A DNA stretch of 5,333 nucleotides, taken from the NCBI GenBank assembly GCA_027483285.1, contig JAIXUZ010000046.1, positions 1-5,333 on the forward strand. The letters run 5' to 3'. Positions within the stretch are counted from its first letter, which is position 1; every line of letters starts with the position of its first letter. Shown one piece after another: positions 1 through 5,333 of this stretch. The notes below the pieces were generated by a model. It saw only the letters and a list, made by a program, of their open reading frames with translations, searched no databases and had not been told where the DNA came from. Position numbers and translations under genes: made by a program. Source of the stretch: Bacteroidota bacterium. GTDB taxonomy: Bacteria; Bacteroidota; Bacteroidia; CAMBQF01.

Positions 1-219
1 GTTCTATGTATTTTCTTAGGCTGGCTAGGTATACACCGTTTTTACCTTGGCTTCCCTGTTTCGGCTATTATCATGGTATTACTATTTATTTTATCAGGCG
101 TAGGTGGTTTCTTAGCAATTAACTTTTTGGCTTATATAGCTGGTGTTCTGCTTTTTGTCTGGATTATTTACGATTTAATTTGCTTAATAACAGACAGGCC
201 ATTGTTCTTTGAGAAATAA
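1..219 (+). CDS. TM2 domain-containing membrane protein, C-terminal part (5' end outside window)
   Basis: The first reading frame is open from the window edge to a TAA at 217-219 and gives 72 residues; the start codon lies upstream. The visible part has the TM2 domain signature: a glycine-rich first segment leading into a G-x-H-R-F-Y-L-G motif (visible residues 10-17), a hydrophobic helix at about 20-38, and a second one at about 42-60 that ends in W-I-I-Y-D-L (residues 54-59) with the conserved Asp. TM2 proteins are small inner-membrane proteins with two helices joined by a short turn; their biochemical role in bacteria is not established. The short tail ends TDRPLFFEK. A strong terminator starts about 20 bp after the stop, so this is the last gene of its transcript. 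Family assignment is firm from the motif; the function is unknown, and any extra N-terminal domain cannot be seen. Confidence 0.85.
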   Translation, partial: VLCIFLGWLGIHRFYLGFPVSAIIMVLLFILSGVGGFLAINFLAYIAGVLLFVWIIYDLICLITDRPLFFEK

Positions 220-237
220 GCAATAGCTGTAAAATAT

Positions 238-276
238 AAAAAAAGCCCCCTGATGATAAATATCAGGGGGCTTTTT
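238..276. terminator. Bidirectional rho-independent terminator between converging genes
   Basis: A GC-rich stem pairs 245-254 with 262-271 (G, five C, then TGAT against ATCA, five G, then C) around a 7-nt loop at 255-261. It is flanked by seven A (238-244) on the left and five T (272-276) on the right. Read on either strand, the hairpin is followed by a U-tract, and the A/T flanks extend the pairing. It lies 18 bp after the stop of the plus-strand TM2 gene and 2 bp after the stop of the minus-strand NamZ-like gene, so it plausibly ends both transcripts. The stem is perfect over 10 bp before counting the A-T extension. Confidence 0.93.
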
Positions 277-278
277 AT

Positions 279-1499
279 TTATTCAAAATCGGGGTAGAGC
301 AGATACTTTTTACGTATCTGCTTAAAGTTATCTAAAGCCGGTTGCCAGCTCTTACGTATATCTTCCTCGCTCACCATATCTTTTAACTGCTGGCGTAAGA
401 GGCCGCTGCCTTCCAGCTTTTCAAAAAATGTACTTTTTCCAAAAAACTCATCAGGCTTAATATTATGCCCGTAAGCATTCATTAAAAAGAATAAGCTGTA
501 TTTAAGGGCACCATCTTTAGCGGCACTATAGCGCAGGTTTTCTCCATGGCAAGCAACGTCCATATGCATAGGCTTTTTGCTGCCTACCATGCTTTTAGGT
601 GTAAAGGTATAGGGCATATTCTTTAAAAACGGACTGCCATACACTTCAAACGGAGTTGCTGTTCCTCGCCCTACACTTACATTTGTCCCCTCAAAAAAAC
701 ACAACGATGGGTATAGATATATAGCCTCCATAGTTTTTAAATTAGGAGATGGGGCAATAGGAAGCTGGTACATCATTTTATGGTTCCAGTAATCAACCAG
801 TATATACGTCAGTTTACAGGTTAGGCTATCTTTTAGCCAATGTTCACCGTTTATCATCAAGGCAAATTCAGCAATAGTCATACCATGCACCACAGGTACG
901 GCATGCATTCCTACAAACGATCGGTAGGTAGTATCCAGCACAGCTCCGTCAACATAAAAACCATTTGGGTTAGGCCTGTCCAGTATCAGCAATTCCTTAT
1001 TGTATTTAGCACAGGCATACATCATATCGGTAAGTGTGCTTATGTAGGTATAAAACCTTGCTCCTACGTCCTGTATATCAAAAATCACATAGTCAACATC
1101 TGCCAATACAGCAGAATCAGGCTTGGCGTTTTTGCCATACAGCGATATAATTTTCTTGCCCGTTTTGGCATCAATGCTATCCTTAATGTGTTCGCCGGCA
1201 TCGCCCATGCCCCTAAAGCCATGTTCGGGGGCAAAAATTTTTACCACAGGTACACCTAGCGATACTAAAGTATCAACCAGGTGGGTATACGTGTTGTATT
1301 GGTTGCGCACCAGCGATGTTTGGTTGGCCACAACGGCAGCCCTTTTACCAGGAAACAGGCCTGTTATATTAGGGATATTATCTGCACCGTTTAGTACCAT
1401 AGTATCGCGCACAATAGGGCCTTTATAATATTGCAGAGACTGGGCTGAAAGGGAACCCAATACTACTGTAAAAACTAAAATCGCTAATATCTTTTTCAT
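279..1499 (-). CDS. Secreted DUF1343 / NamZ-like exo-beta-N-acetylmuramidase (GH171)
   Basis: This gene encodes 406 residues in the usual size range for the family. The N-terminus has a Sec signal peptide: MKK, a hydrophobic stretch at 4-15, then SLSAQS with likely cleavage around residues 19-21. There is no lipobox Cys, so the mature protein is probably periplasmic or released. Family signatures in order are APEHGFRG (90-97), FDIQDVGARFYTY (140-152), DRPNPNG (174-180), VHGMTIAEF near 204-212, APSPNLKT (249-256) and EGTNVSVGRGT (270-280). Characterised members, such as B. subtilis NamZ (YbbC) and a Tannerella forsythia homologue, remove MurNAc from non-reducing ends of peptidoglycan fragments. 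The Glu of the PEHGFRG motif, E92 here, is the proposed catalytic residue. The inferred role is cell-wall turnover or salvage of peptidoglycan sugars. No NagZ, amidase, MurQ or sugar transporter gene is adjacent in this window. The ATG at 1497-1499 is preceded by A-rich sequence without a clear Shine-Dalgarno. The gene diverges from the LolC/E-like permease. Confidence 0.9.
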   Translation of the reverse strand: MKKILAILVFTVVLGSLSAQSLQYYKGPIVRDTMVLNGADNIPNITGLFPGKRAAVVANQTSLVRNQYNTYTHLVDTLVSLGVPVVKIFAPEHGFRGMGDAGEHIKDSIDAKTGKKIISLYGKNAKPDSAVLADVDYVIFDIQDVGARFYTYISTLTDMMYACAKYNKELLILDRPNPNGFYVDGAVLDTTYRSFVGMHAVPVVHGMTIAEFALMINGEHWLKDSLTCKLTYILVDYWNHKMMYQLPIAPSPNLKTMEAIYLYPSLCFFEGTNVSVGRGTATPFEVYGSPFLKNMPYTFTPKSMVGSKKPMHMDVACHGENLRYSAAKDGALKYSLFFLMNAYGHNIKPDEFFGKSTFFEKLEGSGLLRQQLKDMVSEEDIRKSWQPALDNFKQIRKKYLLYPDFE

Positions 1500-1529
1500 C
1501 TGTTTCTAAATTACTTCAACGCATGGCTC

Positions 1530-1537
1530 TATATTTG
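1530..1537 (+). promoter_or_regulatory. Putative Bacteroidota -7 element for the LolC/E-like gene
   Basis: The octamer TATATTTG is an exact match to the TAnnTTTG -7 element of Bacteroidota primary sigma factor promoters. It lies 57 bp before the TTG start of the plus-strand permease gene, which would give a leader of about 50 nt. No clean TTG -33 element is present at the usual 18-20 nt upstream; only a TCTGTTT-like stretch is near 1499-1505, and it overlaps the first codon of the divergent gene. The call rests on one box and is tentative. I could not assign a convincing promoter to the divergent NamZ-like gene in the same 95-bp spacer. Confidence 0.42.
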
Positions 1538-1594
1538 GATGCGTAAAAATTATGCCAACAAAACAATTAACCATATAATTCCTTTTAAAAGTAG

Positions 1595-2824
1595 TTGAGG
1601 CTTTCCCTTTTCATAGCACGTAAACTGGTAAAAGGCACGCCCCGCAAGGGACGCAGGCCATCGCGAACGGTGGTTGGCATTGCTATTGGGGCTATAGCGC
1701 TGGGCATGGCTGTTATGATAGTGGCCGTGGCCATTGTTACAGGCTTTCAGCAACAGGTACGCGATAAAATTGTGGGCTTTGGCGGCCATGTGATTGTTAA
1801 GCCCTACAACCAAAACGAATCGTACGAAGCTAACCCGCTAAATGCGGTAGACTCTTTAGCCAAAGGCATAGCCGCAGTTGAAGGGGTAAAACATGTGCAG
1901 CCCTTTATACTTAAGGCAGGCATGTTTAAAACCGGCGACGAGATTGAAAACATCGTTATAAAAGGCCTGCCTAAAAACTACAACAAAGAGTTTTTGCAAA
2001 GTGTGCTGGTTGAAGGCAATTTGATTACCCTGGCCGACTCTGCTCCATCTAAGCAAATACTGGTATCTAAATACACAGCCAACCGCCTTAGTATAAAGCC
2101 CGGCGATGATATTCTTCTGTATTTTATAGTGAAGAATGATATACGCAAACGCAAGCTAACCGTAGCCGGCATTACCGATAGTGGCTTTGAAGAATTTGAC
2201 AAACTGTTTGCCTTTGCCGATATGCGCCACCTGCAAAACCTAAACGGTTGGGATAGCACACAGGCATCGGGTTTAGAAGTATTGGTAAACGACTTTACTA
2301 AGTTAGATTATACAGGCGATGCAATAAACGACAAGCTCCCCTCAGAGCTTCAGGCAAAAACCATTAAAGAAACCGAGGCCGATATTTTTGTGTGGCTGGA
2401 TATGCAGGATATCAATGCCATTATCATCCTGTCGCTAATGCTGTTTGTGGCCGTTATCAATATCATATCAGCTATGCTGGTACTTATACTGGAGCGCACC
2501 TCTATGATTGGTATGCTGAAGGCAATGGGGGCCACTAACAGCCTTATCCGCTGGATATTCATCAACTACTCATCAAACCTTTTGATTCGTGGGTTAATAG
2601 CCGGAAATATATTAGGAATAGGGTTATGCGTAATACAACAGTTTACAGGGGTAATAACGCTACCCAAAGAATCGTATTATGTAGACCAGGTGCCTATTTT
2701 ACTAAACCCGTTTGCTATAGTAGCATTAAACCTGCTAACTATATGGGCATCGTTTATTGTGCTATGGATAACATCGCTCATCATAAGGCGCATAAGCCCG
2801 GTAAAAGCAATAAAGTTAACCTAG
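1595..2824 (+). CDS. LolC/LolE-like ABC transporter permease (FtsX/MacB family), TTG start
   Basis: The product has 409 residues with the LolC/LolE layout: a short basic cytoplasmic N-terminus (MRLSLFIARKLVKG), TM1 at about 25-49 followed by the typical TGF turn (49-51), a large periplasmic domain (about 52-270), then TM2 (about 275-299), TM3 (about 328-347) and TM4 (about 372-398). The cytoplasmic loop after TM2 carries ERTSMIGMLKAMGAT (301-314 region), the coupling-helix motif by which FtsX-fold permeases contact their ATPase. YYVDQVPI before TM4 is also typical. In proteobacteria LolCDE extracts lipoproteins from the inner membrane; many Bacteroidota homologues are annotated only as FtsX-like permeases, so the substrate is inferred. 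No ATPase (LolD) gene is nearby, so the partner must be encoded elsewhere. The frame opens at TTG directly after an in-frame TAG (1592-1594), and residues 1-10 already match the conserved N-terminus, so TTG is the likely start. AAAAG at 1587-1591 is the only weak ribosome-binding candidate. Confidence 0.88.
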   Translation: MRLSLFIARKLVKGTPRKGRRPSRTVVGIAIGAIALGMAVMIVAVAIVTGFQQQVRDKIVGFGGHVIVKPYNQNESYEANPLNAVDSLAKGIAAVEGVKHVQPFILKAGMFKTGDEIENIVIKGLPKNYNKEFLQSVLVEGNLITLADSAPSKQILVSKYTANRLSIKPGDDILLYFIVKNDIRKRKLTVAGITDSGFEEFDKLFAFADMRHLQNLNGWDSTQASGLEVLVNDFTKLDYTGDAINDKLPSELQAKTIKETEADIFVWLDMQDINAIIILSLMLFVAVINIISAMLVLILERTSMIGMLKAMGATNSLIRWIFINYSSNLLIRGLIAGNILGIGLCVIQQFTGVITLPKESYYVDQVPILLNPFAIVALNLLTIWASFIVLWITSLIIRRISPVKAIKLT

Positions 2825-3565
2825 TTACTTAGCCAGTAAATCAAAGCTAGTAACATCTTTGCGCAAGGCAGCTTCGCCCCTCCAACCCAATGTTTTGCCC
2901 AATAGTTTAGTATCATTAAAGTACATCAACGTAGGAAGGCTTTCTATCTTAAATTCGTCAGATACGATGGGGTTTTCGTCGGTATCAATTTTGATGATAA
3001 ATACCTTATCGCCCATTTCTTTGCCAATTTTATCAAGTACGGGTGCCAGTACTTTACAAGGGCCACACCATTTAGCGCTAAAATCAACTATAACATAACG
3101 TTTGCCGGTAAGTATTTTATCAAGGTCGGCTTTAGTCATGCCAGTAATTTTTTTCTCTACAGGGGCTGCAACGCCATTGCCTGTATCAACTGGCTTACGC
3201 GCACCCGACCATGCCCTGAAACCGCCTTTCATATCGTACAGCTCTGTAAAGCCCGCATCTTTCATCTTTTTAATGGCGTTGGCACTACGGCCACCGGCAA
3301 GGCAATACACAAACGTTGGCTTAGCCTTATCCAGCTTGGCAATTTGGGTGTCAAATGCAGCATCGTCAATATTTATGTTTGATGCGTTTAGTAAATGTCC
3401 ACTACCAAACTCTTCAGGGGTGCGTACATCAACAATTTGTGCATCAGGTGCCGCGTTAAGTTTAGCCTCAAACTTATCTATATCCAACAAGCTTTGGCTT
3501 GTGCCTGCGTTGCATGCTGCCAATGTAAAAAAGGCAATAATTGAAATTGATTTGAATAGTTTCAT
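2825..3565 (-). CDS. Rhodanese-thioredoxin fusion lipoprotein
   Basis: The product has 246 residues. A lipoprotein signal (MKLFKSISIIAFFTLAAC) has lipobox L15-A-A-C18, so the protein should be acylated on Cys18 and face the periplasm. The residues after Cys (NAGTSQ) are not acidic, so no obvious surface-export signal is present. Residues about 26-120 are a single rhodanese domain with VDVRTPEEF (45-53), GH at 56-57 and the six-residue catalytic loop C88-L-A-G-G-R93, ending in KGGFRAW (113-119). A Pro/Gly-containing linker (about 121-140) leads to a thioredoxin domain (about 141-244) with buried D161, active site W166-C-G-P-C170 and cis-Pro P211 in SLPT. Rhodaneses carry sulfane sulfur on the active Cys and thioredoxins reduce disulfides or persulfides, so a periplasmic persulfide or thiol-reduction role is inferred. 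All catalytic residues are intact. Its ATG overlaps the TGA of the upstream small gene (ATGA), which suggests translational coupling. Its stop abuts that of the converging permease gene. Confidence 0.92.
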   Translation of the reverse strand: MKLFKSISIIAFFTLAACNAGTSQSLLDIDKFEAKLNAAPDAQIVDVRTPEEFGSGHLLNASNINIDDAAFDTQIAKLDKAKPTFVYCLAGGRSANAIKKMKDAGFTELYDMKGGFRAWSGARKPVDTGNGVAAPVEKKITGMTKADLDKILTGKRYVIVDFSAKWCGPCKVLAPVLDKIGKEMGDKVFIIKIDTDENPIVSDEFKIESLPTLMYFNDTKLLGKTLGWRGEAALRKDVTSFDLLAK

Positions 3566-3753
3566 CGTAAATATTTTCTAAAAACAAACATTAAAAAAAG
3601 GGCTACAATAATACCTAATACAAAAAGCAGGCTTTTATTGTAGTGGATTTGGGTAATCCTTTTATCTTTTGAGTATGACCAAACCAAACCGCCAATAAAT
3701 ACTATGGCAAATACGCCTGCAAATATCCAATGGCCTGTTCCAATGTTTGTCAT
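3562..3753 (-). CDS. Small two-helix membrane protein of unknown function
   Basis: This encodes 63 residues with two hydrophobic segments, about 9-27 (starting WIFAGVFAIVF) and about 42-58 (starting LLFVLGIIVAL). They are joined by a polar, basic loop containing SKDKRITQIHYNK, and the tail RKYLR is also basic. There is no signal peptidase site or Cys. I do not recognise a named family, though similar short two-helix proteins are common as hypothetical genes in Bacteroidota. It is likely real: a near-consensus promoter lies just upstream, an AAAAGAG purine stretch immediately precedes the ATG, and its TGA overlaps the ATG of the rhodanese-thioredoxin gene by 4 bp, so it is the first gene of a two-gene operon. 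Basic residues after both helices leave the topology ambiguous. It could be a membrane partner of the lipoprotein, but that rests only on the coupling. Confidence 0.78.
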   Translation of the reverse strand: MTNIGTGHWIFAGVFAIVFIGGLVWSYSKDKRITQIHYNKSLLFVLGIIVALFLMFVFRKYLR

Positions 3754-3771
3754 TCTCTTTTAATTATAATG

Positions 3772-3800
3772 CAAAGTTACCTATAATGTTTAAATACCAA
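3772..3800 (-). promoter_or_regulatory. Bacteroidota-type promoter of the small membrane protein / rhodanese-thioredoxin operon
   Basis: On the minus strand, TTG (3800-3798) is followed by an 18-nt AT-rich spacer and then TAACTTTG (3779-3772), an exact match to the TTG-N18/19-TAnnTTTG arrangement of Bacteroidota primary promoters. Transcription would start roughly 5-8 nt further on, near 3765, giving a short leader of about 12 nt with the purine stretch AAAAGAG before the ATG at 3753. This is the best promoter in the window. Its -7 box overlaps one copy of a 9-bp direct repeat, and an inverted repeat lies just upstream of its -33 box. Confidence 0.75.
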
Positions 3801-3819
3801 TGTAACTTAGGTTACCTAT
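3776..3819. repeat. Direct repeat pair GTTACCTAT plus inverted repeat around the operon promoter
   Basis: GTTACCTAT occurs exactly at 3776-3784 and at 3811-3819, 35 bp apart start to start. The first copy overlaps the -7 box of the promoter; the second lies just upstream of the -33 box and abuts the stop codon of the DUF6340 gene. The second copy is also the right arm of a perfect 5-bp inverted repeat, GTAAC-TTAG-GTTAC (3802-3815). Half-sites on both sides of and within a promoter are a common operator layout, but in AT-rich DNA a 9-bp repeat can occur by chance. No T-tract follows the inverted repeat on either strand, so it does not look like a terminator. Confidence 0.5.
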
Positions 3820-4872
3820 CTATTTAGCTATACTATCAGCCGGGGCCAACTGGTTGTTCAACCTGTCAATATCAGCCATGCGGCCTTTTAAAACATATAT
3901 GTAGTTATTGGCCTTTTTAGAACCCATACGGTCTGCCGCTTTGCGGGCCCATTCCAGCGCCATGTTATAGTCGCCCATCATTTCAGCAGCTACAGCCATG
4001 TTGTAGGTAGCGTGTTGGGCTACTTTGCGTTTATCACTTTTGGTAAGGCTTTTCCACTCAATAGCGGCATTGGCCCAATCATCGCGCAGGGCCATTTGCT
4101 TAGCCCTTTTCATACCACGGCTGCCGCTGCCATAAAACTCGCGGCTGGTAAGCACCCATGCCGGGGCTATACGTCCACCGTATACACGGCCACCTTCAAA
4201 ACCCGCACGGCTAACAGCATCTACCGGAAACAAGGTACGCGCAACAGCGGCCTGTGGGGTAGCACCTTCGCCATTAAAAAACATGGTTTTATACATTTGG
4301 TACTGGTCTAGCATGCCACCACTTTTGGCATACAACCTCCAGCCTATAGTCAGGTTTACGTTTTCATTAGCAACAAAATACGGCACGTTTACGTCTTTGC
4401 CATTTTGCTTTTCAGTACGGGTTCTTTGCTCGGTAATAATTTTCACATCACTATCAAAGGCTTCTACCGCCAATACCGCATCGGCTTTGTATTTTATACA
4501 CAGGTTGTTTATTTGGGTAGTGGTAAGCGGGGCTGGAAAAAAGCCCATTCCGTTACCTTCCAGTTGCTCGTTTGATACGATAATGGTGTAGCGGTCAGAA
4601 TCGCGCAGGCCATCAACAACACCGGTCATTGCCTGGTCTACGCCCTTGCGGTCGGCCAATATCATTTCTCCTGTAAATAGGCCCTCTAAAACGTTAATCC
4701 AGGCATTTTTACCTTTCGGTTTATAGCGGTTTACCACCACAATTTTTTTAACGTCTTTGCTTACGTCAATATCTGCCGGCCTCATTACCCTCATGGTTTT
4801 AGAGGTAGTACATGCCTCTGCAAGCAACAACAAGGCAATTAACAGTGCTGAGAAACGTATCGGAGTTTTCAT
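3820..4872 (-). CDS. DUF6340 family lipoprotein with C-terminal TPR-like region
   Basis: With the start at 4870-4872 the product has 350 residues. An upstream in-frame ATG at 4939-4941 would add 23 residues lacking signal features. I prefer 4872 because MKTPIRF plus a hydrophobic stretch (8-17) and Cys21 then form a normal lipoprotein signal, and because a possible promoter lies inside the extension. The lipobox L-A-E-A-C21 is unusual in having Glu at -2. The mature start TTSK is not acidic. The sequence KKIVVVNRYKP followed by a stretch containing WINVLEGLFTGEM and D-R-K-G is what I recognise as DUF6340, a Bacteroidota lipoprotein family of unknown function. A Tyr/Asp-rich beta domain makes up the middle. 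Residues about 263-325 (DDWANAAIEW, then HATYNMAVAAEMMGDYNMALEWARKA) are helical and look like one to two TPR units. No catalytic motif is visible; a structural or assembly role in the envelope is a guess. It is followed after 66 bp by the next operon without a recognisable terminator, so read-through is possible. Confidence 0.82.
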   Translation of the reverse strand: MKTPIRFSALLIALLLLAEACTTSKTMRVMRPADIDVSKDVKKIVVVNRYKPKGKNAWINVLEGLFTGEMILADRKGVDQAMTGVVDGLRDSDRYTIIVSNEQLEGNGMGFFPAPLTTTQINNLCIKYKADAVLAVEAFDSDVKIITEQRTRTEKQNGKDVNVPYFVANENVNLTIGWRLYAKSGGMLDQYQMYKTMFFNGEGATPQAAVARTLFPVDAVSRAGFEGGRVYGGRIAPAWVLTSREFYGSGSRGMKRAKQMALRDDWANAAIEWKSLTKSDKRKVAQHATYNMAVAAEMMGDYNMALEWARKAADRMGSKKANNYIYVLKGRMADIDRLNNQLAPADSIAK

Positions 4873-4911
4873 AACAATTGGTTTTACACTACGTATATGC
4901 AACTTGCTTGC

Positions 4912-4941
4912 CAAACCGTATAAGCTATTTATTTTGAGCAA
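4912..4941 (-). promoter_or_regulatory. Possible promoter of the DUF6340 lipoprotein gene
   Basis: On the minus strand, TTG (4941-4939) is followed by 19 nt and then ACGGTTTG (4919-4912). The spacing and the TTTG half fit the Bacteroidota consensus, but the TA half does not; a TA pair is present one base too far upstream. If used, transcription would start near 4905, downstream of the ATG at 4941 and about 30 nt before the ATG at 4872, which supports the shorter protein. The gene could instead be transcribed from upstream of the flavin reductase gene, since no terminator is seen between them. Confidence 0.35.
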
Positions 4942-4966
4942 CTTAAATTAAAAAATAAGTCCACAA

Positions 4967-5333
4967 CTACAACGATGCCATAAGCAATTTCCAGGCTTCT
5001 TCCACCTTATTATCATCCAACAGGTTTTTAGCCATGCTGTGCAGGTGTTGCTTTAATTCGCCCGGGCGGTTTTTATAATCGTCGTACAGCTCTAAAATAG
5101 CGTGCTGTTTATAGTCTTCCACTTCTTTATCAGTAGGCAGTTTTTCTACATTGCCCAACTGGCCTAAGTTGTTGCCTGTAAGCACAGGGCTTAGGCGTAT
5201 AGCTTCAGGGATAGAATCAACCCCTATACCAATAGTAGTAATAGGTTTTGCAACCTCAAAAAGCCCTTCGGCAGCGCGGGTATACCAGTCGCCACCCATA
5301 CGGGCTACTAAATCTATTTTGCGTGGATCTATA
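4967..5333 (-). CDS. Flavin reductase family protein (FMN-binding split barrel), C-terminal part
   Basis: The frame is open from the window edge to a TAG at 4967-4969, giving 121 visible residues; an internal Met at 5297-5299 is not the start because the conserved sequence continues before it. The visible part begins IDPRKIDLVARMGGDWYTRA (1-20), then LFEV-x-KP (24-30), GIGVDSIPEAIR (35-46) and LTGNNLGQLGN (51-61). These match the C-terminal half of Bacteroidota flavin reductase-like proteins, which bind FMN or FAD in a split-barrel domain whose N-terminal part would be beyond the window. The last 60 residues or so are charged and helical, a tail outside the barrel. The proteins are presumed cytoplasmic; the physiological substrate of this subgroup is not known to me. 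It lies 94 bp upstream of the preferred DUF6340 start on the same strand and could share a transcript with it. Confidence 0.83.
   Translation of the reverse strand, partial: IDPRKIDLVARMGGDWYTRAAEGLFEVAKPITTIGIGVDSIPEAIRLSPVLTGNNLGQLGNVEKLPTDKEVEDYKQHAILELYDDYKNRPGELKQHLHSMAKNLLDDNKVEEAWKLLMASL

Noticed and set aside
840..1428. Two overlapping plus-strand open frames opposite the NamZ-like gene
   Set aside because: They lie wholly antisense to a gene with full family motifs, their translations are rich in Cys, His and Ile with no recognisable domain, and no promoter or ribosome-binding site precedes them.
1500..1594. A promoter for the NamZ-like gene on the minus strand
   Set aside because: TAATTTTT and TAATTTAG each match seven of eight positions of the -7 consensus, but neither has a TTG at the right distance; nothing separates them from AT-rich background.
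1550..1813. Minus-strand open frame across the divergent spacer and the start of the permease gene
   Set aside because: It mostly mirrors the permease N-terminus in antisense, has a low-complexity His/Asn-rich translation and no known motif.
2824..2854. Inverted repeat GTTACT/AGTAAC as a terminator for the convergent pair
   Set aside because: Only 6 bp of AT-rich stem with a 19-nt loop and no T-tract on either side; too weak to call.
3102..3581. 159-codon plus-strand open frame opposite the rhodanese-thioredoxin gene
   Set aside because: It is antisense to conserved catalytic domains, its composition (Ser, Ala, Pro, Leu rich) is that of a shadow frame, and no initiation signal is seen.
3802..3815. 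GTAAC-TTAG-GTTAC as a terminator of the DUF6340 gene
   Set aside because: A 5-bp stem without a following T-tract is too weak; it is more interesting as a possible operator near the promoter.
1..5333. Mobile elements, CRISPR arrays, tRNA or rRNA genes, riboswitches, defence or toxin-antitoxin systems
   Set aside because: No terminal inverted repeats, transposase or integrase motifs, regularly spaced repeats, cloverleaf-like sequences or nuclease and toxin motifs were seen. The small 63-residue protein is not called a toxin because its partner is a clear rhodanese-thioredoxin enzyme.

Overview
The window looks like a chromosomal housekeeping segment of a Bacteroidota bacterium, probably of the Chitinophagia/Sphingobacteriia type, though I cannot name the genus. 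The evidence is moderate AT-richness, promoter elements of the TTG-N18/19-TAnnTTTG type rather than E. coli-type boxes, little Shine-Dalgarno sequence, several Bacteroidota-flavoured envelope families (DUF6340 lipoprotein, GH171/DUF1343 secreted enzyme) and two lipoprotein signals. No mobile element, CRISPR array, rRNA, tRNA or riboswitch is visible. Coding density is very high, and no stretch over 300 bases lacks a gene.

Layout. Bases 1-219 hold the end of a plus-strand TM2-domain membrane protein. A strong hairpin with A- and T-tracts on its two sides (238-276) ends it and also the converging gene. Bases 279-1499 (minus) encode a secreted DUF1343/NamZ-type exo-N-acetylmuramidase. A 95-bp divergent spacer follows, with a probable plus-strand -7 element at 1530-1537. 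Bases 1595-2824 (plus) encode a LolC/LolE-like FtsX-family permease that appears to start at TTG. Its stop codon directly abuts the stop codon of the converging gene at 2825. Bases 2825-3753 (minus) form a two-gene operon: a 63-residue two-helix membrane protein overlaps by 4 bp the start of a rhodanese-thioredoxin fusion lipoprotein. Its promoter (3772-3800) fits the Bacteroidota consensus well and carries small repeats that could be an operator. Bases 3820-4872 (minus) encode a DUF6340 lipoprotein with a C-terminal TPR-like region. Bases 4967-5333 (minus) are the C-terminal part of a flavin reductase family protein.

How they fit together. Most products act in or across the envelope: peptidoglycan sugar salvage, lipoprotein or substrate extrusion, thiol and sulfane-sulfur chemistry, and a lipoprotein of unknown role. 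Nothing shows one shared pathway. The most distinctive unit is the translationally coupled small membrane protein plus rhodanese-thioredoxin lipoprotein with its own compact, repeat-bearing promoter. I found no convincing previously undescribed defence or mobile system; the findings below are modest and graded accordingly.
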